A stretch of DNA of 64,000 nt from Actinomyces oris (GTDB taxonomy: Bacteria; Actinomycetota; Actinomycetes; Actinomycetales; Actinomycetaceae): positions 69,610-133,609 of the forward strand of contig NZ_MSKS01000006.1 of NCBI RefSeq assembly GCF_001937445.1, given 5' to 3'. Positions within the stretch are counted from its first letter, which is position 1; each line of letters starts with the position of its first letter. Below the pieces are notes generated by a model that ran no database searches, had not been told where the DNA came from, and saw only the letters and a list, made by a program, of their open reading frames with translations. The translations under genes were made by a program, and so were the position numbers. Shown here in pieces: positions 16,319 through 28,017 of this stretch.

Positions 16319-19165
16319 GTGAACGACTCTCTCATCATCCGTGGGGCCCGCGAGCACAATCTCAAGGGCGTCGACCTGGACCTGCCGCGCGACACGATGA
16401 TCGTCTTCACCGGACTGTCGGGCTCGGGCAAGTCCTCCCTCGCCTTCGACACGATCTTCGCCGAGGGGCAGCGCCGCTACGTGGAGTCCCTGTCCTCCTA
16501 CGCCCGCCAGTTCCTCGGCCAGATGGACAAGCCCGACGTCGAACTCATCGAGGGCCTGAGCCCGGCTGTCTCCATCGACCAGAAGTCCACCTCGCGCAAC
16601 CCCCGCTCAACAGTGGGCACCGTGACGGAGATCTACGACTACCTGCGTCTGCTCTACTCGCGCGCCGGTATCCAGCACTGCCCGGTCTGCGACGCCGTCA
16701 TCTCCTCCCAAACCCCGCAGCAGATCGTCGACCAGGTCCGCTCCCTGCCCGAAGGCACACGCTTCCAGGTTCTCGCCCCCGTGGTGCGCGGACGCAAGGG
16801 CGAGTACTCCGAGCTCTTCGGCGAGCTGCGCGGACGCGGCTTCAACCGGGTGCGCGTCGACGGCGCCGCCGAGCGCCTCGACAACCCCCCGACCCTCAAC
16901 AAGCGCCTCAAGCACGACATCGAGGTCATCGTCGACCGGCTCGTCGTCCGCGAGGGTATCCGCCAGCGCCTCACCGACTCGGTGGAGACAGCGCTCGGCC
17001 TGGCGGAGGGCCTGGTCATCATCGAGCAGGTCGACCTGCCCGAGGACGACCCTGACCGGGAGCGACGCTACTCCGAGAAGCGCGCCTGCCCCAACGAGCA
17101 CCCCCTGGCCCTGGACGAGATGGAGCCGCGCACCTTCTCCTTCAACGCCCCCTACGGCGCCTGCCCCGCTTGCACCGGGATCGGCACCCGGCTCGAAGTC
17201 GACCCCGAGCTCGTCGTCCCCGACGAGGAGCTCACCCTGGCCGAGGGTGCCGTCGCCCCCTGGTCGAGCCACCAGAAGTACTTCACCCGCCAGCTCGAGG
17301 CCCTGGGCAAAGAGCTCTCCTTCGACGTCGACACCCCCTGGCGCGCCCTTCCGGCGCGTGCGCGGGAGGCGATCCTGCGCGGCAAGGACTACGAGGTCAA
17401 GGTCACCTACCGCAACCGTTGGGGGCGCGAACGCATCTACTCCACCGGCTTCGAGGGCGTCCTCGACTACGTCATGCGCAAGCATGACGAGACCGAGTCC
17501 GACTGGTCCCGGGAGCGTTACCAGGCCTACATGCGTGAGATCCCCTGTCCCGTCTGCGACGGAGCCCGGCTCAAGCCCGAGGTGCTGGCCGTGCGTGTGG
17601 GCGAGCTGTCCATCGCTCAGCTGTGCGAGCTTCCGATCAACGAGGCCCGCGACTTCCTGGCCGACCTCAACCTCACCGGCCAGGCCGCCCAGATCGCCGG
17701 AAGCGTCCTGACGGAGATCAACGCGCGCCTCGGCTTCCTCGTGGACGTGGGTCTGGACTACCTCAGCCTGGCCCGCGGCGCGGCCACGCTCTCCGGGGGT
17801 GAGGCTCAGCGCATCCGCCTGGCCACCCAGATCGGCTCAGGCCTGGTGGGCGTCCTCTACGTCCTGGACGAGCCCAGTATCGGTCTGCACCAGCGCGACA
17901 ACACCCGACTCATCGAGACCCTCCAGCGACTGCGGGACCTGGGTAACACGCTCATCGTCGTCGAGCACGACGAGGACACCATCCGCTCGGCCGACTGGAT
18001 CGTTGACATCGGGCCGGGAGCCGGCGAGCTGGGCGGTGAGGTCGTCTACTCCGGTGACGTCGCGGGCCTGGCCGGAGCCGAGGGCTCCATCACCGGCGAC
18101 TACCTGGCCAGGCGGCGTCAGATCAAGATCCCCGCCACTCGACGCAAGCGGGACAAGAACCGTGAGGTCACCGTCGTCGGCGCCCGCGAGAACAACCTCA
18201 AGGACGTCACCGTCTCCTTCCCGCTCGGCGTGCTCACCGCCGTCACGGGTGTATCCGGCTCGGGGAAGTCCTCCCTGGTCAACTCCATCCTCTACCAGGT
18301 GCTCGCCAACAGGCTCAACCGGGCCCGCGGCGTACCCGGCAGGCACAAGACGGTGCGGGGAGTGGAGCACCTGGACAAGGTGGTCCACGTTGACCAGTCA
18401 CCGATCGGGCGCACGCCCCGGTCCAACCCCGCCACCTACACCGGCGTGTGGGACCACATCCGCAAGATTTTCGCGGCCGTGCCCGACTCGAAGGTGCGCG
18501 GCTACGGACCCGGGCGCTTCTCCTTCAACGTCAAGGGCGGACGCTGCGAGTCCTGCAAGGGTGACGGCACCCTCAAGATCGAGATGAACTTCCTGCCCGA
18601 CGTCTACGTCCCCTGCGAGGTCTGCCACGGCGCCCGCTACAACCGGGAGACCCTGGAGATCCGCTACAAGGACAAGACGGTCGCCGACGTCCTGGACATG
18701 ACCATCCACCAGGCGGCCGACTTCTTCTCCGCCTCCTCGGTCATCTCCCGCCACCTCAACACCCTGGTCGAGGTGGGACTGGGGTACGTGCGCCTGGGAC
18801 AGTCGGCCACCACTCTCTCCGGCGGTGAGGCCCAGCGCGTCAAGCTCGCCACCGAGCTGCAGCGCCGCTCCACCGGCCGGACCATCTACGTCCTGGATGA
18901 ACCGACCACCGGGCTGCACTTCGAGGACATCCGCAAGCTGCTCGGGGTGCTTCAGGGGCTGGTGGACAAGGGCAACTCCGTGGTCGTCATCGAGCACAAC
19001 CTCGACGTCATCGCCAACGCCGACTGGGTCATCGACATGGGCCCCGAGGGCGGCAAGGGCGGGGGAACCGTCGTCGTGGCTGGGACCCCGGAGAAGGTCG
19101 CCGCCACCGAGGCGTCCTACACCGGCCAGTTCCTGGCCCCGGTGCTTGAGGCCGCCCGCGGCTGA
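16319..19165 (+). CDS. uvrA: Excinuclease ABC subunit A
   Basis: 948-residue ABC-type ATPase that scans DNA for lesions with UvrB. There are two nucleotide-binding halves: Walker [10 protein letters not shown] (32-40) and GVSGSGKSS (about 643), with signature motifs [12 protein letters not shown] and [12 protein letters not shown] and Walker B motifs [10 protein letters not shown] and [10 protein letters not shown]. The C-terminal zinc module has its four Cys (CESC and CEVC). The first zinc module reads ACPNEHP then CPAC, with one Cys position replaced, a variation I recall from other actinobacterial UvrA. GTG at 16319 ([17 protein letters not shown] follows) is preferred over an upstream GTG because of the -10 spacing. 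A LexA-type box lies just upstream. Confidence 0.97.
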   Translation: MNDSLIIRGAREHNLKGVDLDLPRDTMIVFTGLSGSGKSSLAFDTIFAEGQRRYVESLSSYARQFLGQMDKPDVELIEGLSPAVSIDQKSTSRNPRSTVGTVTEIYDYLRLLYSRAGIQHCPVCDAVISSQTPQQIVDQVRSLPEGTRFQVLAPVVRGRKGEYSELFGELRGRGFNRVRVDGAAERLDNPPTLNKRLKHDIEVIVDRLVVREGIRQRLTDSVETALGLAEGLVIIEQVDLPEDDPDRERRYSEKRACPNEHPLALDEMEPRTFSFNAPYGACPACTGIGTRLEVDPELVVPDEELTLAEGAVAPWSSHQKYFTRQLEALGKELSFDVDTPWRALPARAREAILRGKDYEVKVTYRNRWGRERIYSTGFEGVLDYVMRKHDETESDWSRERYQAYMREIPCPVCDGARLKPEVLAVRVGELSIAQLCELPINEARDFLADLNLTGQAAQIAGSVLTEINARLGFLVDVGLDYLSLARGAATLSGGEAQRIRLATQIGSGLVGVLYVLDEPSIGLHQRDNTRLIETLQRLRDLGNTLIVVEHDEDTIRSADWIVDIGPGAGELGGEVVYSGDVAGLAGAEGSITGDYLARRRQIKIPATRRKRDKNREVTVVGARENNLKDVTVSFPLGVLTAVTGVSGSGKSSLVNSILYQVLANRLNRARGVPGRHKTVRGVEHLDKVVHVDQSPIGRTPRSNPATYTGVWDHIRKIFAAVPDSKVRGYGPGRFSFNVKGGRCESCKGDGTLKIEMNFLPDVYVPCEVCHGARYNRETLEIRYKDKTVADVLDMTIHQAADFFSASSVISRHLNTLVEVGLGYVRLGQSATTLSGGEAQRVKLATELQRRSTGRTIYVLDEPTTGLHFEDIRKLLGVLQGLVDKGNSVVVIEHNLDVIANADWVIDMGPEGGKGGGTVVVAGTPEKVAATEASYTGQFLAPVLEAARG

Positions 19166-19225
19166 CGCCCGTGCCCGCTCCGGTCCGGCTCAGCTGGACG
19201 GTTCGACGGCGGATCCTCGCCGCGC

Positions 19226-21851
19226 TCAGATGCTCCCGGGGCCCATGGGGACCTGGTCGTGCTCGCGACGCTGCTCCTGCGCGAAGCGGTTGTAGAGCAG
19301 TGAGAGGACGAAGCAGACGACACCTGCGGCCGCCAGCGAGATGACTCGAATGATCGAGTTCTGCGAGGCCACGTCCATAACGGCGAGCTTGAGCACGGAC
19401 AGAAGCACCAGGGTCAGTCCGTAGTGGCGCAGGATCGTCAAACGCGCGCCGAAGCCCAAGACGATGCAGGCTCCGCCCGTCAGCAGGACCAGCACCGATA
19501 TGAGGACCGAGCCCGGTCCCACCTCGGTGGCCACCATGACTGCGAACCACATGAGCAGCGAGTTGCCGATCGCAAGGCTCAGACACACCTCCGCTCTCCG
19601 CCGCCAGGGAAGCAGGAGCCACGTGGCGCTCGCGCCCAGTCCCAGGGCGACGGCGACCAGTAGCAGCATCCAGACAGACGAGGACGCGGCATCAGCCCAC
19701 GACAGCGTCGCCAGCGCCAGCATGGCCACCATCCCCGAGACGATCCAGGACGGTGCCGGCGCTCCCGTCTGCCTCCCTGATGGGTCGGGCAGGGCCGCGC
19801 CGTGGGGGCCTACCTGGTAACGGGCTCCTCGGCACTGCCCACTGAGCACTCGCAGGGGTGTGGCGCCACCAGAGACCGCACCCAGCGCGATGAGTGCGAT
19901 CGTCACCAGGCCCGGGACCATGCGCAGGGCCGCCCAGGTGCCCTGGGAGTCCTCCACGAGGCCGGATCCCAGGAACGGAACGAGGACGGTGAGATTGAAA
20001 GCCACTGCCGCCAGAGCCGCCCGCAGGGCCAGCACCCGTGGCTGAGTGCGTGAAGGTGCGGCATACGGAGCCGGGACCGCAGAGCTGCGTGCGACTCGGT
20101 CACCGAGCCCCTCGGCCACGCACACCATAAGCGCAGAGATCACCACGGAGATGATCAGCGACCACGAGTCGCTGCGGGAGTAAGCAGTGCCCGCAGGCAC
20201 GAGAATCGGCGCCGTCCCGAGAAGGGCCAGGATCGGGGCCGGCTCCACTCTTGCGTTCATGATGGCCGGGAGAAGGCACAGCATCGCAGCGACGACGACG
20301 AAGAGATGGACCCGGGGGGGCGTCAATGACCACCATGCCGGCCAGTGCGAGGGGGAAGAACGCGGCCTCGTGCCCGATCGCCATGGCGCGGCGCCAGTGA
20401 TCGGGGCAGTAGCCCGGGAGAGTCGCGAGCGCCGCCGCGGCCAGCAGGAGAAGCTCGAGGAGATAGGTGATGACGACGACGGTGTGCGCCAGGTGCAGAG
20501 TCATCTGCCCCATCAACAGGTTGATGAACCCCACCATGAGCACCGCCGCAGTCAGGCCCCAGTCCCAGCCTGAGGTCTTGACACCAATGCTCCACAGCCG
20601 TGTGCTCGCGTGCATCGTCTGAGACACCAGCAGCACGCACAGGATGAGACTGATGCTGGTGCCGCCGACGGTGGAGACGCGCAGCATCGGCTGGATCGGT
20701 GCGGCGATGAGGGCTGTCGCCGTCGCCACCATCGATGTCACCGGATACCAGGCGGCCGACCTCATCCGTCCGGTGTTGCGCGACAGGACGGTGCAGGTCA
20801 GCGCCAGCACCGTGACATAGATACTGACCATCAGCCACGTGACGAGCGCGGCCTGTGGCTGGCGCGCCACGTGACTGACTGCGAACCCGATGGTCACCAG
20901 AGCGCCGATAGTAGAGACGACCGCGGTGAACAGCACCCGTGTCATATGCGACACGGCCAGAAGCACGATGCCCCAGCAGGCCATGAGGATCAGCGCGGGC
21001 TCCGGGCGGAGCATCCCGCCGAGAAGGACGGCTCCCACGACGGCGACAAAACCCAGCCCCCCGCCAGTTCCCGTGATCGTCGCTGCGGCGACACGGTGAT
21101 GGGGATGACGGAGCCCCAGTCGAGCTCCGGAGGCCGTCATCGTGACCGCGATGAGTGCCAGCCCCAGGATCTTGACAGGGTTGGGAATGGAGCCCCAGAC
21201 GAGAGCCAGCAGACTGACCCCGGCAGACAGCACGAGCACCGCTGCGGCGCCGGAGAGCAGATAGCGCCCGAGGTTGCCCTCCCGCATCGCTCGCTGGACC
21301 CAGCCCGGGACTGCCTCGGCCTCAGCGCCGCCTGCCTGGCCGATCCCGGTCGGTCCCACCTGGTTCGTCCCTTGCGTATGAGGGGCGTTGCCCGCCACGG
21401 GGGCAGGCTGCATCGGAGCCGGGCTCGCCTGGGGCGCGAAGGATCGCGCGGGCTCCACGGGGGCGGGAGGCTGGAAGCGTTGGTCCTGCGGTACCTCAGT
21501 CTGAGTAGCTCGGGGAGCGTCAGTGGACAGGGGCGTTGTGGGGTGGGCGGTTCTGTCCTCCGGGAGAGGGCCGTTGACCGGGGCCTGAACGGGGGACTCG
21601 TTGAGACGCTGCCAGGAGTGCTCCGAGGCGGCCCTCGTCTGCGGGGGAATCGCAGGCGGAGTCGTCTCCGGATGGGAGGGGCTGTCGCTCCTCGCCGTGG
21701 CGGGGGAGTCGCTGCTCTCCTGCGTCGGGGCGGCGGAGGAGTAGGTCAGCCAGGTGACGCGCTCCGCGAGCCAGTCGATCTTCCTCTCGATGAGGTCCAG
21801 TCGCTGCAGGACCAGGGCGACATTCGGCCCGACAGTGGGCGGTATGGACAT
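19226..21851 (-). pseudogene. DUF2339 membrane protein, frameshifted at a C7/G7 tract
   Basis: A large polytopic membrane protein split into two frames. Reading from ATG 21851 (ribosome site GAGGAG seven bases upstream), the N-terminal part has a short coiled segment, a Ser/Pro/Thr-rich linker and then many membrane helices. At 20314-20320 a run of seven G (seven C in the mRNA) shifts the frame. With six C the reading would continue as VIDAPRVHLFVVVAAML and then through further helices to the stop at 19226, giving about 874 residues, normal for DUF2339. The downstream part has only a TTG inside the tract as a start. It may be a sequencing error, a phase-variable switch or an early pseudogene; both halves keep good coding character, so decay is recent if real. 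Function of the family is unknown. Confidence 0.75.
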
Positions 21852-22046
21852 GACGGTTCTCCTCGTCACTCGGTGCTCGGCGGTGAGCACGTGTCACTCA
21901 ACCGGATCATCTGAGAGTAAAGGGGAGTCGTCGATGTCGTGAAGGGGGTACAAGTGCCCTGTGGATAACTCGAGAACCGGGAGAGGTCCGATCCTTCAAG
22001 AACGAACAGAACCGAACAAAGTGACACAAGAACGGTCAGGCTGAGA

Positions 22047-22059
22047 TAGGCTGCGCGTC
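22047..22059 (+). promoter_or_regulatory. Leaderless -10 of the UDP-glucose pyrophosphorylase gene
   Basis: TAGGCT (22047-22052) is followed by seven bases and the ATG at 22060. The 150 bases upstream are purine-rich with repeated GAAC words but no gene. Confidence 0.5.
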
Positions 22060-23436
22060 ATGAGCGAGAACGGACTCACTTCAGCCCAGCACAAGATGCG
22101 CGACGCCGGCGTCGCAGAGCAGGCCATCACGGTCTTCACCCACTACTACCAGGCCCTGGAGGCCGGAGCCACAGGACTCATCCCCGAGGAGACCATCGAG
22201 CCCCTCACCCAGATCGACTCCCTGGCTGACGTCGAGGTCAGCGAGGAGGAAGCCCGCGAGGCGCTGAGCAAGACGGTCTTCATCCGGCTCAATGGGGGCC
22301 TGGGCACCTCGATGGGCCTGGATCGCGCCAAGTCCCTTCTGCCGGTGCGTGACGGCAAGACCTTCCTGGACCTGCTGGTCGATCAGGTCCTGGCGGCGCG
22401 TCGACGTTACGGCGTGAGCCTGCCGCTGATCCTCATGAACTCCTTCCGCACTCGCGAGGACTCCCTCGAGGTGCTGGCCGGGCACCCCGAGATCCAGGTC
22501 GACGGCCTGCCCCTGGACTTCCTGCAGAACCGCGAGCCCAAGCTGCGCGCTGACGATCTGACTCCCGTGGAGTGGGAGGCCGACCCCGAGCTCGAGTGGT
22601 GTCCTCCGGGCCACGGCGACATCTACACCGCCCTGCTCGCCTCCGGGCTGCTGGACGCCCTCCTGGACAAGGGCTACCGGTACGCCATGACCGCTAACTC
22701 CGACAACCTCGGTGCGGCCCCGTCGGCCAGGATCGCCGGCTGGTTCGCGGCCTCCGGTGCGCCCTATGCCCCAGAGATGTGCCGCCGCACTCCGGCCGAC
22801 GTCAAGGGCGGGCACTTGGCCGTGCGCAAGAGCGACGGGCGCATCATCCTGCGTGACACGGCACAGACCCCCGACGACCAGATGCACTTCTTCACCGACC
22901 AGTTCCGCCACCCCTTCTTCCATACGAACAACCTCTGGTTCGATCTCAAGGTGCTGCGCGACACCCTGGTCGAGCGGGGAGGGATCCTCGGGCTTCCGCT
23001 CATCAGGAACAGCAAGACGGTGGACCCCGCCGACTCCTCCTCGACGCCAGTCATCCAGCTCGAGACGGCCATGGGGGCCGCTGTGGAGGCCTTCGAGGGG
23101 GCGACTGCCATCGAGGTGCCCCGCTCCCGCTTCCTGCCGGTGAAGACCACCAACGATCTGCTGCTGGTGCGCTCGGACGTCTACAAGGTCGACGACGACG
23201 GTCTGCTGCAGATGGTCCCGGAGCAGGCCTGCACCGTGAGTCTCGACCCACGCTTCTACAAGAAGATCCAGGACTTCGAGGCGCGGTTCCCCGACGGCGT
23301 CCCCTCCATCAAGGAGGCGCAGTCGCTGACCGTGGATGGCGACTGGACCTTTGGCGCCGACGTCGTCGCCACCGGTGAGGCGCACGTGGAGGCGGAGGGC
23401 TCGCCCGGAAGGATCGCCGACGGCACCCGGATCTGA
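22060..23436 (+). CDS. UTP--glucose-1-phosphate uridylyltransferase (UDPGP family)
   Basis: 458-residue enzyme that makes UDP-glucose from UTP and glucose 1-phosphate for galactose metabolism, glycans and wall polymers. It belongs to the eukaryote-like UDPGP family rather than the short bacterial GalU family. The nucleotide-binding loop is RLNGGLGTSMGLDRAKS with the catalytic lysine region KSLLPV. Further family marks are PPGHGDIYTALLASG and the ANSDNLGA motif. The length is typical. A -10 hexamer seven bases before the ATG indicates a leaderless transcript. A strong hairpin terminator follows. Confidence 0.92.
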   Translation: MSENGLTSAQHKMRDAGVAEQAITVFTHYYQALEAGATGLIPEETIEPLTQIDSLADVEVSEEEAREALSKTVFIRLNGGLGTSMGLDRAKSLLPVRDGKTFLDLLVDQVLAARRRYGVSLPLILMNSFRTREDSLEVLAGHPEIQVDGLPLDFLQNREPKLRADDLTPVEWEADPELEWCPPGHGDIYTALLASGLLDALLDKGYRYAMTANSDNLGAAPSARIAGWFAASGAPYAPEMCRRTPADVKGGHLAVRKSDGRIILRDTAQTPDDQMHFFTDQFRHPFFHTNNLWFDLKVLRDTLVERGGILGLPLIRNSKTVDPADSSSTPVIQLETAMGAAVEAFEGATAIEVPRSRFLPVKTTNDLLLVRSDVYKVDDDGLLQMVPEQACTVSLDPRFYKKIQDFEARFPDGVPSIKEAQSLTVDGDWTFGADVVATGEAHVEAEGSPGRIADGTRI

Positions 23437-23460
23437 GTAAGCCGTTGGTCGCGACCTTGC

Positions 23461-23490
23461 CGGTCGTTACTGGCCGTTACTGGCCGTTAC
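23461..23490. repeat. Triple 10-bp tandem repeat
   Basis: Three consecutive copies of a 10-mer: CGGTCGTTAC, TGGCCGTTAC and TGGCCGTTAC (last two identical). It lies between the stop codon and the terminator of the preceding gene. Confidence 0.7.
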
Positions 23491-23492
23491 AC

Positions 23493-23531
23493 GGTGGCGC
23501 CGGACTCTCAGTCATGAGGTCCGGCGCCACC
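23493..23531 (+). terminator. Hairpin terminator after the UDPGP gene
   Basis: GGTGGCGCCGGAC (23493-23505) pairs perfectly with 23519-23531; the loop can add a CTCA/TGAG stem. It also separates the gene from the convergent tRNA-Val. Confidence 0.8.
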
Positions 23532-23604
23532 GCGCTGAGCAGGAATGAAAAACGCCTGCCCTCCAAAGAGAGGGCAAGCGTAGGGAAAGTAAAGTGCTGT
23601 CCGG

Positions 23605-23677
23605 TGGGCGATACTGGAATCGAACCAGTGACCTCCTCGGTGTGAACGAGGCGCTCTAACCCCTGAGCCAATCGCCC
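23605..23677 (-). tRNA. tRNA-Val (anticodon CAC)
   Basis: Minus-strand cloverleaf of 73 bases with acceptor GGGCGAT/ATCGCCC, anticodon stem CCTCG/CGAGG around loop TTCACAC (anticodon CAC, codon GUG), T arm CTGG-TTCGATT-CCAG and A73. CCA is not encoded. Confidence 0.93.
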
Positions 23678-23689
23678 GGTGCGGCGCTA

Positions 23690-23719
23690 ACCATAGCCAG
23701 GCCGGTGCCCCCGGAGCAA
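23690..23719 (-). promoter_or_regulatory. Promoter of tRNA-Val(CAC)
   Basis: On the minus strand TTGCTC and TATGGT are separated by 18 bases, with TATGGT ending about 12 bases before the tRNA 5' end. Confidence 0.5.
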
Positions 23720-23755
23720 ACGGCTGCCCGGTGAGGTGAATCACCGCGATGCTGT

Positions 23756-23786
23756 TTGCCTGTCACTGCGATCGTGATGCTATGGT
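23756..23786 (+). promoter_or_regulatory. Promoter of the Gly-Cys-Val tRNA cluster
   Basis: TTGCCT (23756-23761, overlapping TTTGCC) precedes overlapping -10 candidates TGCTAT (16-base spacer) and TATGGT (23781-23786), about 42 bases before tRNA-Gly. Confidence 0.45.
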
Positions 23787-23827
23787 TTTCCAGCACCGAG
23801 CGGTTCGGTCGGACCGTGAGGAGTCAT

Positions 23828-23900
23828 GCGGATGTGGCTCAGTTGGTAGAGCATCACCTTGCCAAGGTGAGGGTCGCGGGTTCGAGTCCCGTCATCCGCT
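23828..23900 (+). tRNA. tRNA-Gly (anticodon GCC)
   Basis: 73-base cloverleaf with acceptor GCGGATG/CATCCGC, anticodon loop TTGCCAA (anticodon GCC) and T arm CGGG-TTCGAGT-CCCG. First gene of a three-tRNA cluster. Confidence 0.93.
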
Positions 23901-23936
23901 CCGAGGAGCCGGGAGCGCCCAGCCCCAGCATCTCAT

Positions 23937-24007
23937 GGTGGGTTGGCCGAGAGGTTAGGCACCGGCCTGCAAAGCCGTTTACACCGGTTCGAATCCGGTA
24001 CCCACCT
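23937..24007 (+). tRNA. tRNA-Cys (anticodon GCA)
   Basis: 71-base cloverleaf with acceptor GGTGGGT/ACCCACC, anticodon loop CTGCAAA (anticodon GCA), T arm ACCGG-TTCGAAT-CCGGT and U73, the base required by cysteinyl-tRNA synthetase. Confidence 0.93.
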
Positions 24008-24008
24008 C

Positions 24009-24080
24009 GGGCGATTGGCGCAGCGGGAGCGCGCTTCCCTGACACGGAAGAGGTCACTGGTTCGATCCCAGTATCGCCCA
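24009..24080 (+). tRNA. tRNA-Val (anticodon GAC)
   Basis: 72-base cloverleaf one base after tRNA-Cys. Acceptor GGGCGAT/ATCGCCC, anticodon loop CTGACAC (anticodon GAC), A73. Its acceptor stem equals that of the divergent tRNA-Val(CAC), as expected for the same synthetase. Confidence 0.93.
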
Positions 24081-24090
24081 CCACCATGAT

Positions 24091-24121
24091 GAAGGTCCGG
24101 TCCATACTGGCTCGGACCTTC
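24091..24121 (+). terminator. Terminator of the tRNA cluster
   Basis: GAAGGTCCG (24091-24099) pairs with CGGACCTTC (24113-24121); the inner bases add CCA/TGG around a TAC loop. Confidence 0.75.
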
Positions 24122-24195
24122 CACTATTTCGGATTCCTGTGGGGCCTGGCGGCCGACTGCAGGGCGGCGTGTCGTGAACGAGGATGATGGGCGTC

Positions 24196-24208
24196 TACCC
24201 TTGCGGGC
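24196..24208 (+). promoter_or_regulatory. uvrC leaderless -10 element
   Basis: TACCCT (24196-24201) followed by seven bases and the ATG at 24209; no ribosome site is present. Confidence 0.45.
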
Positions 24209-26356
24209 ATGGCCGACCCCTCGACGTACCGTCCTGCCCCGGGCGAGATCCCCACATCCCCGGGGGTCTACCGCTTCCTGGACGGGCAGGGGCGCGTCAT
24301 CTACGTCGGCAAGGCCAAGAACCTGCGTCAGCGCCTGTCCAGCTACTTCCAGGACCTTGCCGCCCTGCACCCGCGCACCCAGAAGATGGTCACCACCGCA
24401 TGCGCGGTGGAGTGGACAGTCGTGTCCACCGAGGTGGAGTCCCTGGCCCTGGAGTACTCCTGGATCAAGGAGTTCAACCCCCGTTTCAATGTCATGTACA
24501 AGGACGACAAGTCCTACCCCTACCTGGCGGTGACGATGGGGGAGACCTACCCCCGCGTGCAGGTGGTCCGCGGGGCCCGCAAACCGGGAACCCGCTACTT
24601 CGGTCCCTTCGTCCAGGCCTGGTCCATCCGCGAGACCGTTGACCAGCTGCTGCGGGTGTTCCCGGTGCGCTCCTGCTCCGCCGGGGTCTTCCGCCGTGCC
24701 CAGGCCTCGGGGCGTCCCTGCCTGCTGGGCTACATCGATAAGTGCTCCGCCCCCTGCGTGGGCCGCATCAGCCCACAGGACCATCGGGCGCTGGCCGAGG
24801 ACTTCTGCGCCTTCATGGCCGGGCGCACCGGTCCCTACCTGCGTCAGGTCGAGGCGGAGATGAAGGCCGCTGCCGCCGCCCTCGACTTCGAGAAGGCCGC
24901 CCGCCTGCGTGACGACGCCGCCGCACTGCGCAAGGTCATCGAGGGCAACGCCGTCGTTCTGCCCGACGCCACCGACGCCGACGTCTTCGCCCTGGTCCGC
25001 GACGAGCTCGAGGCCGCCGTTCAGGTCTTCCACGTCCGCGGCGGCCGCGTGCGCGGGCAGCGCGGCTGGGTCGTCGACCTCATCGACGATGCCGGGGACG
25101 CCGAGCTCATCGAACGCCTCCTGGAGCAGGTCTACGCCTCCCTCATCGATCCGGCTGACGCCGGCGCCGTCCACCACAGCGGCGCCCCCACCTCCTCGGG
25201 TACCACCACCTCCGTCGGGGTGGGGGAGCGCGCCCCGTCCAGCCCCCTGCCCCGCAGCGGTCCCAACGGTGACGCCTCCCGGCGCAACGGGGAGTCAGCG
25301 GCCACGAGCGTCGACGACGTCGCCCACACGGCCACCACGGCGGTGCCCAAGGAGATCCTGGTCCCCGAGATGCCCAGCAACGCCGCCACCGTACGTGCCT
25401 GGTTGGTCGGCCTGCGCGGGGCGAAGGTCGACCTGCGCGTCCCGCAGCGCGGTGACAAGGCCGCCCTCATGGATACGGTGCGCAAGAACGCGGAAGAGGC
25501 CCTGCGGCTGCACAAGACCCGGCGGGCGGGAGACCTCACCCAGCGCACCCTCGCCCTCGACGAGCTCGCCGAGGCCCTCGACCTGCCCGAGGCGCCCCTG
25601 CGCGTCGAGTGCTACGACATCTCCCACACCCAGGGCACCTACCAGGTCGGCTCCATGGTCGTCTTCGAGGACGGCGCCCCCCGCAAGTCCGACTACCGGC
25701 GCTTCACCGTTCGCGGCCAGGACGGCAGCGGCGCCGCCGACGACACCGCCGCCATGCACGAGGTCCTCACTCGGAGGTTCAAGCGGCTCATCGCCGAGCA
25801 GGGGCGCGGTGAGGCCGCCGCCCGAGCGGCTGAGGAGATCGAGGACGTCGAGGGCATTGCCGTCGCCTCCGGGCCCATTGATCCGGAGACCGGCAAGGCT
25901 CGGCGCTTCTCCTACGCGCCCGGGCTGGTCGTCGTCGACGGCGGGCTGCCGCAGGTCAATGCCGCGCGCACCGTGCTCGACGAGCTCGGCATCGACGTGC
26001 CGCTCATCGGCCTGGCCAAACGCCTGGAAGAGGTGTGGGTGCCGGGGGAGGAGTTCCCCGTCATCCTGCCGCGCACCTCACCCGCCCTCTACCTGCTCCA
26101 GCACCTGCGCGACGAGTCCCACCGCTTCGCCATCACCCACCACCGCAAGAAGCGCTCGGCAGGCATGACCCGCTCCGTCCTGGACGGGATCCCCGGCCTG
26201 GGACCGGCTCGTCAGGCGGCCCTCCTGCGGGAGTTCGGCTCGGTGAAACGCATCCGGCAGGCCGATGTGGACGACATCACCCGTGTCAAGGGCATCGGAC
26301 CGGCTTTGGCAGGTACTATCTTGGCCCACCTCAACAGTCCAGGTGCTGAACAGTAG
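24209..26356 (+). CDS. uvrC: Excinuclease ABC subunit C
   Basis: 715-residue dual-incision nuclease of nucleotide excision repair. The N-terminal GIY-YIG domain ([20 protein letters not shown]) makes the 3' cut. A UVR domain near residues 210-245 ([20 protein letters not shown]) binds UvrB. The RNase H-like C-terminal domain ([12 protein letters not shown] onward) makes the 5' cut. Tandem helix-hairpin-helix motifs end the protein ([16 protein letters not shown] and [13 protein letters not shown]). Residues of about 320-385 form a Ser/Thr/Ala-rich insert between the UVR and C-terminal domains, somewhat unlike the compact family form. The nearby upstream DNA has no good LexA box, in contrast to uvrA. 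Confidence 0.96.
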   Translation: MADPSTYRPAPGEIPTSPGVYRFLDGQGRVIYVGKAKNLRQRLSSYFQDLAALHPRTQKMVTTACAVEWTVVSTEVESLALEYSWIKEFNPRFNVMYKDDKSYPYLAVTMGETYPRVQVVRGARKPGTRYFGPFVQAWSIRETVDQLLRVFPVRSCSAGVFRRAQASGRPCLLGYIDKCSAPCVGRISPQDHRALAEDFCAFMAGRTGPYLRQVEAEMKAAAAALDFEKAARLRDDAAALRKVIEGNAVVLPDATDADVFALVRDELEAAVQVFHVRGGRVRGQRGWVVDLIDDAGDAELIERLLEQVYASLIDPADAGAVHHSGAPTSSGTTTSVGVGERAPSSPLPRSGPNGDASRRNGESAATSVDDVAHTATTAVPKEILVPEMPSNAATVRAWLVGLRGAKVDLRVPQRGDKAALMDTVRKNAEEALRLHKTRRAGDLTQRTLALDELAEALDLPEAPLRVECYDISHTQGTYQVGSMVVFEDGAPRKSDYRRFTVRGQDGSGAADDTAAMHEVLTRRFKRLIAEQGRGEAAARAAEEIEDVEGIAVASGPIDPETGKARRFSYAPGLVVVDGGLPQVNAARTVLDELGIDVPLIGLAKRLEEVWVPGEEFPVILPRTSPALYLLQHLRDESHRFAITHHRKKRSAGMTRSVLDGIPGLGPARQAALLREFGSVKRIRQADVDDITRVKGIGPALAGTILAHLNSPGAEQ

Positions 26357-26368
26357 TGTGATTTCACA
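26357..26368. repeat. TGTGA-TT-TCACA dyad before bglA
   Basis: A 5-bp dyad directly after the uvrC stop and 156 bases before the glucosidase gene. The half-sites equal those of CRP-type regulators, but the spacer is two bases instead of six, so a different regulator or chance is possible. Confidence 0.3.
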
Positions 26369-26517
26369 ACGTGCTGGACTGATGTCAACCTGCAGGACTG
26401 AGGCCGTACGCCGCCGCGAGGCGCAGGTCGGCGCGGCCGTCAGTGCGATCATGGCAGGGGCGGTCACTGGCCCAGAACCTTCTGAACCTGCCACCCGACA
26501 GAAGATACAGAGGATGA

Positions 26518-27987
<1,470 letters not shown>

Positions 27988-28017
27988 CCACTGCGATTCC
28001 GGGCTCGGGCGGCCGGC

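Noticed and set aside
24170-24208. LexA box at uvrC
   Set aside because: GTGAACGAGGATG has one half-site only; the second half is absent.
26357-26368. Classical CRP site
   Set aside because: Half-sites match, but the spacer is two rather than six bases, so I list it only as a dyad.
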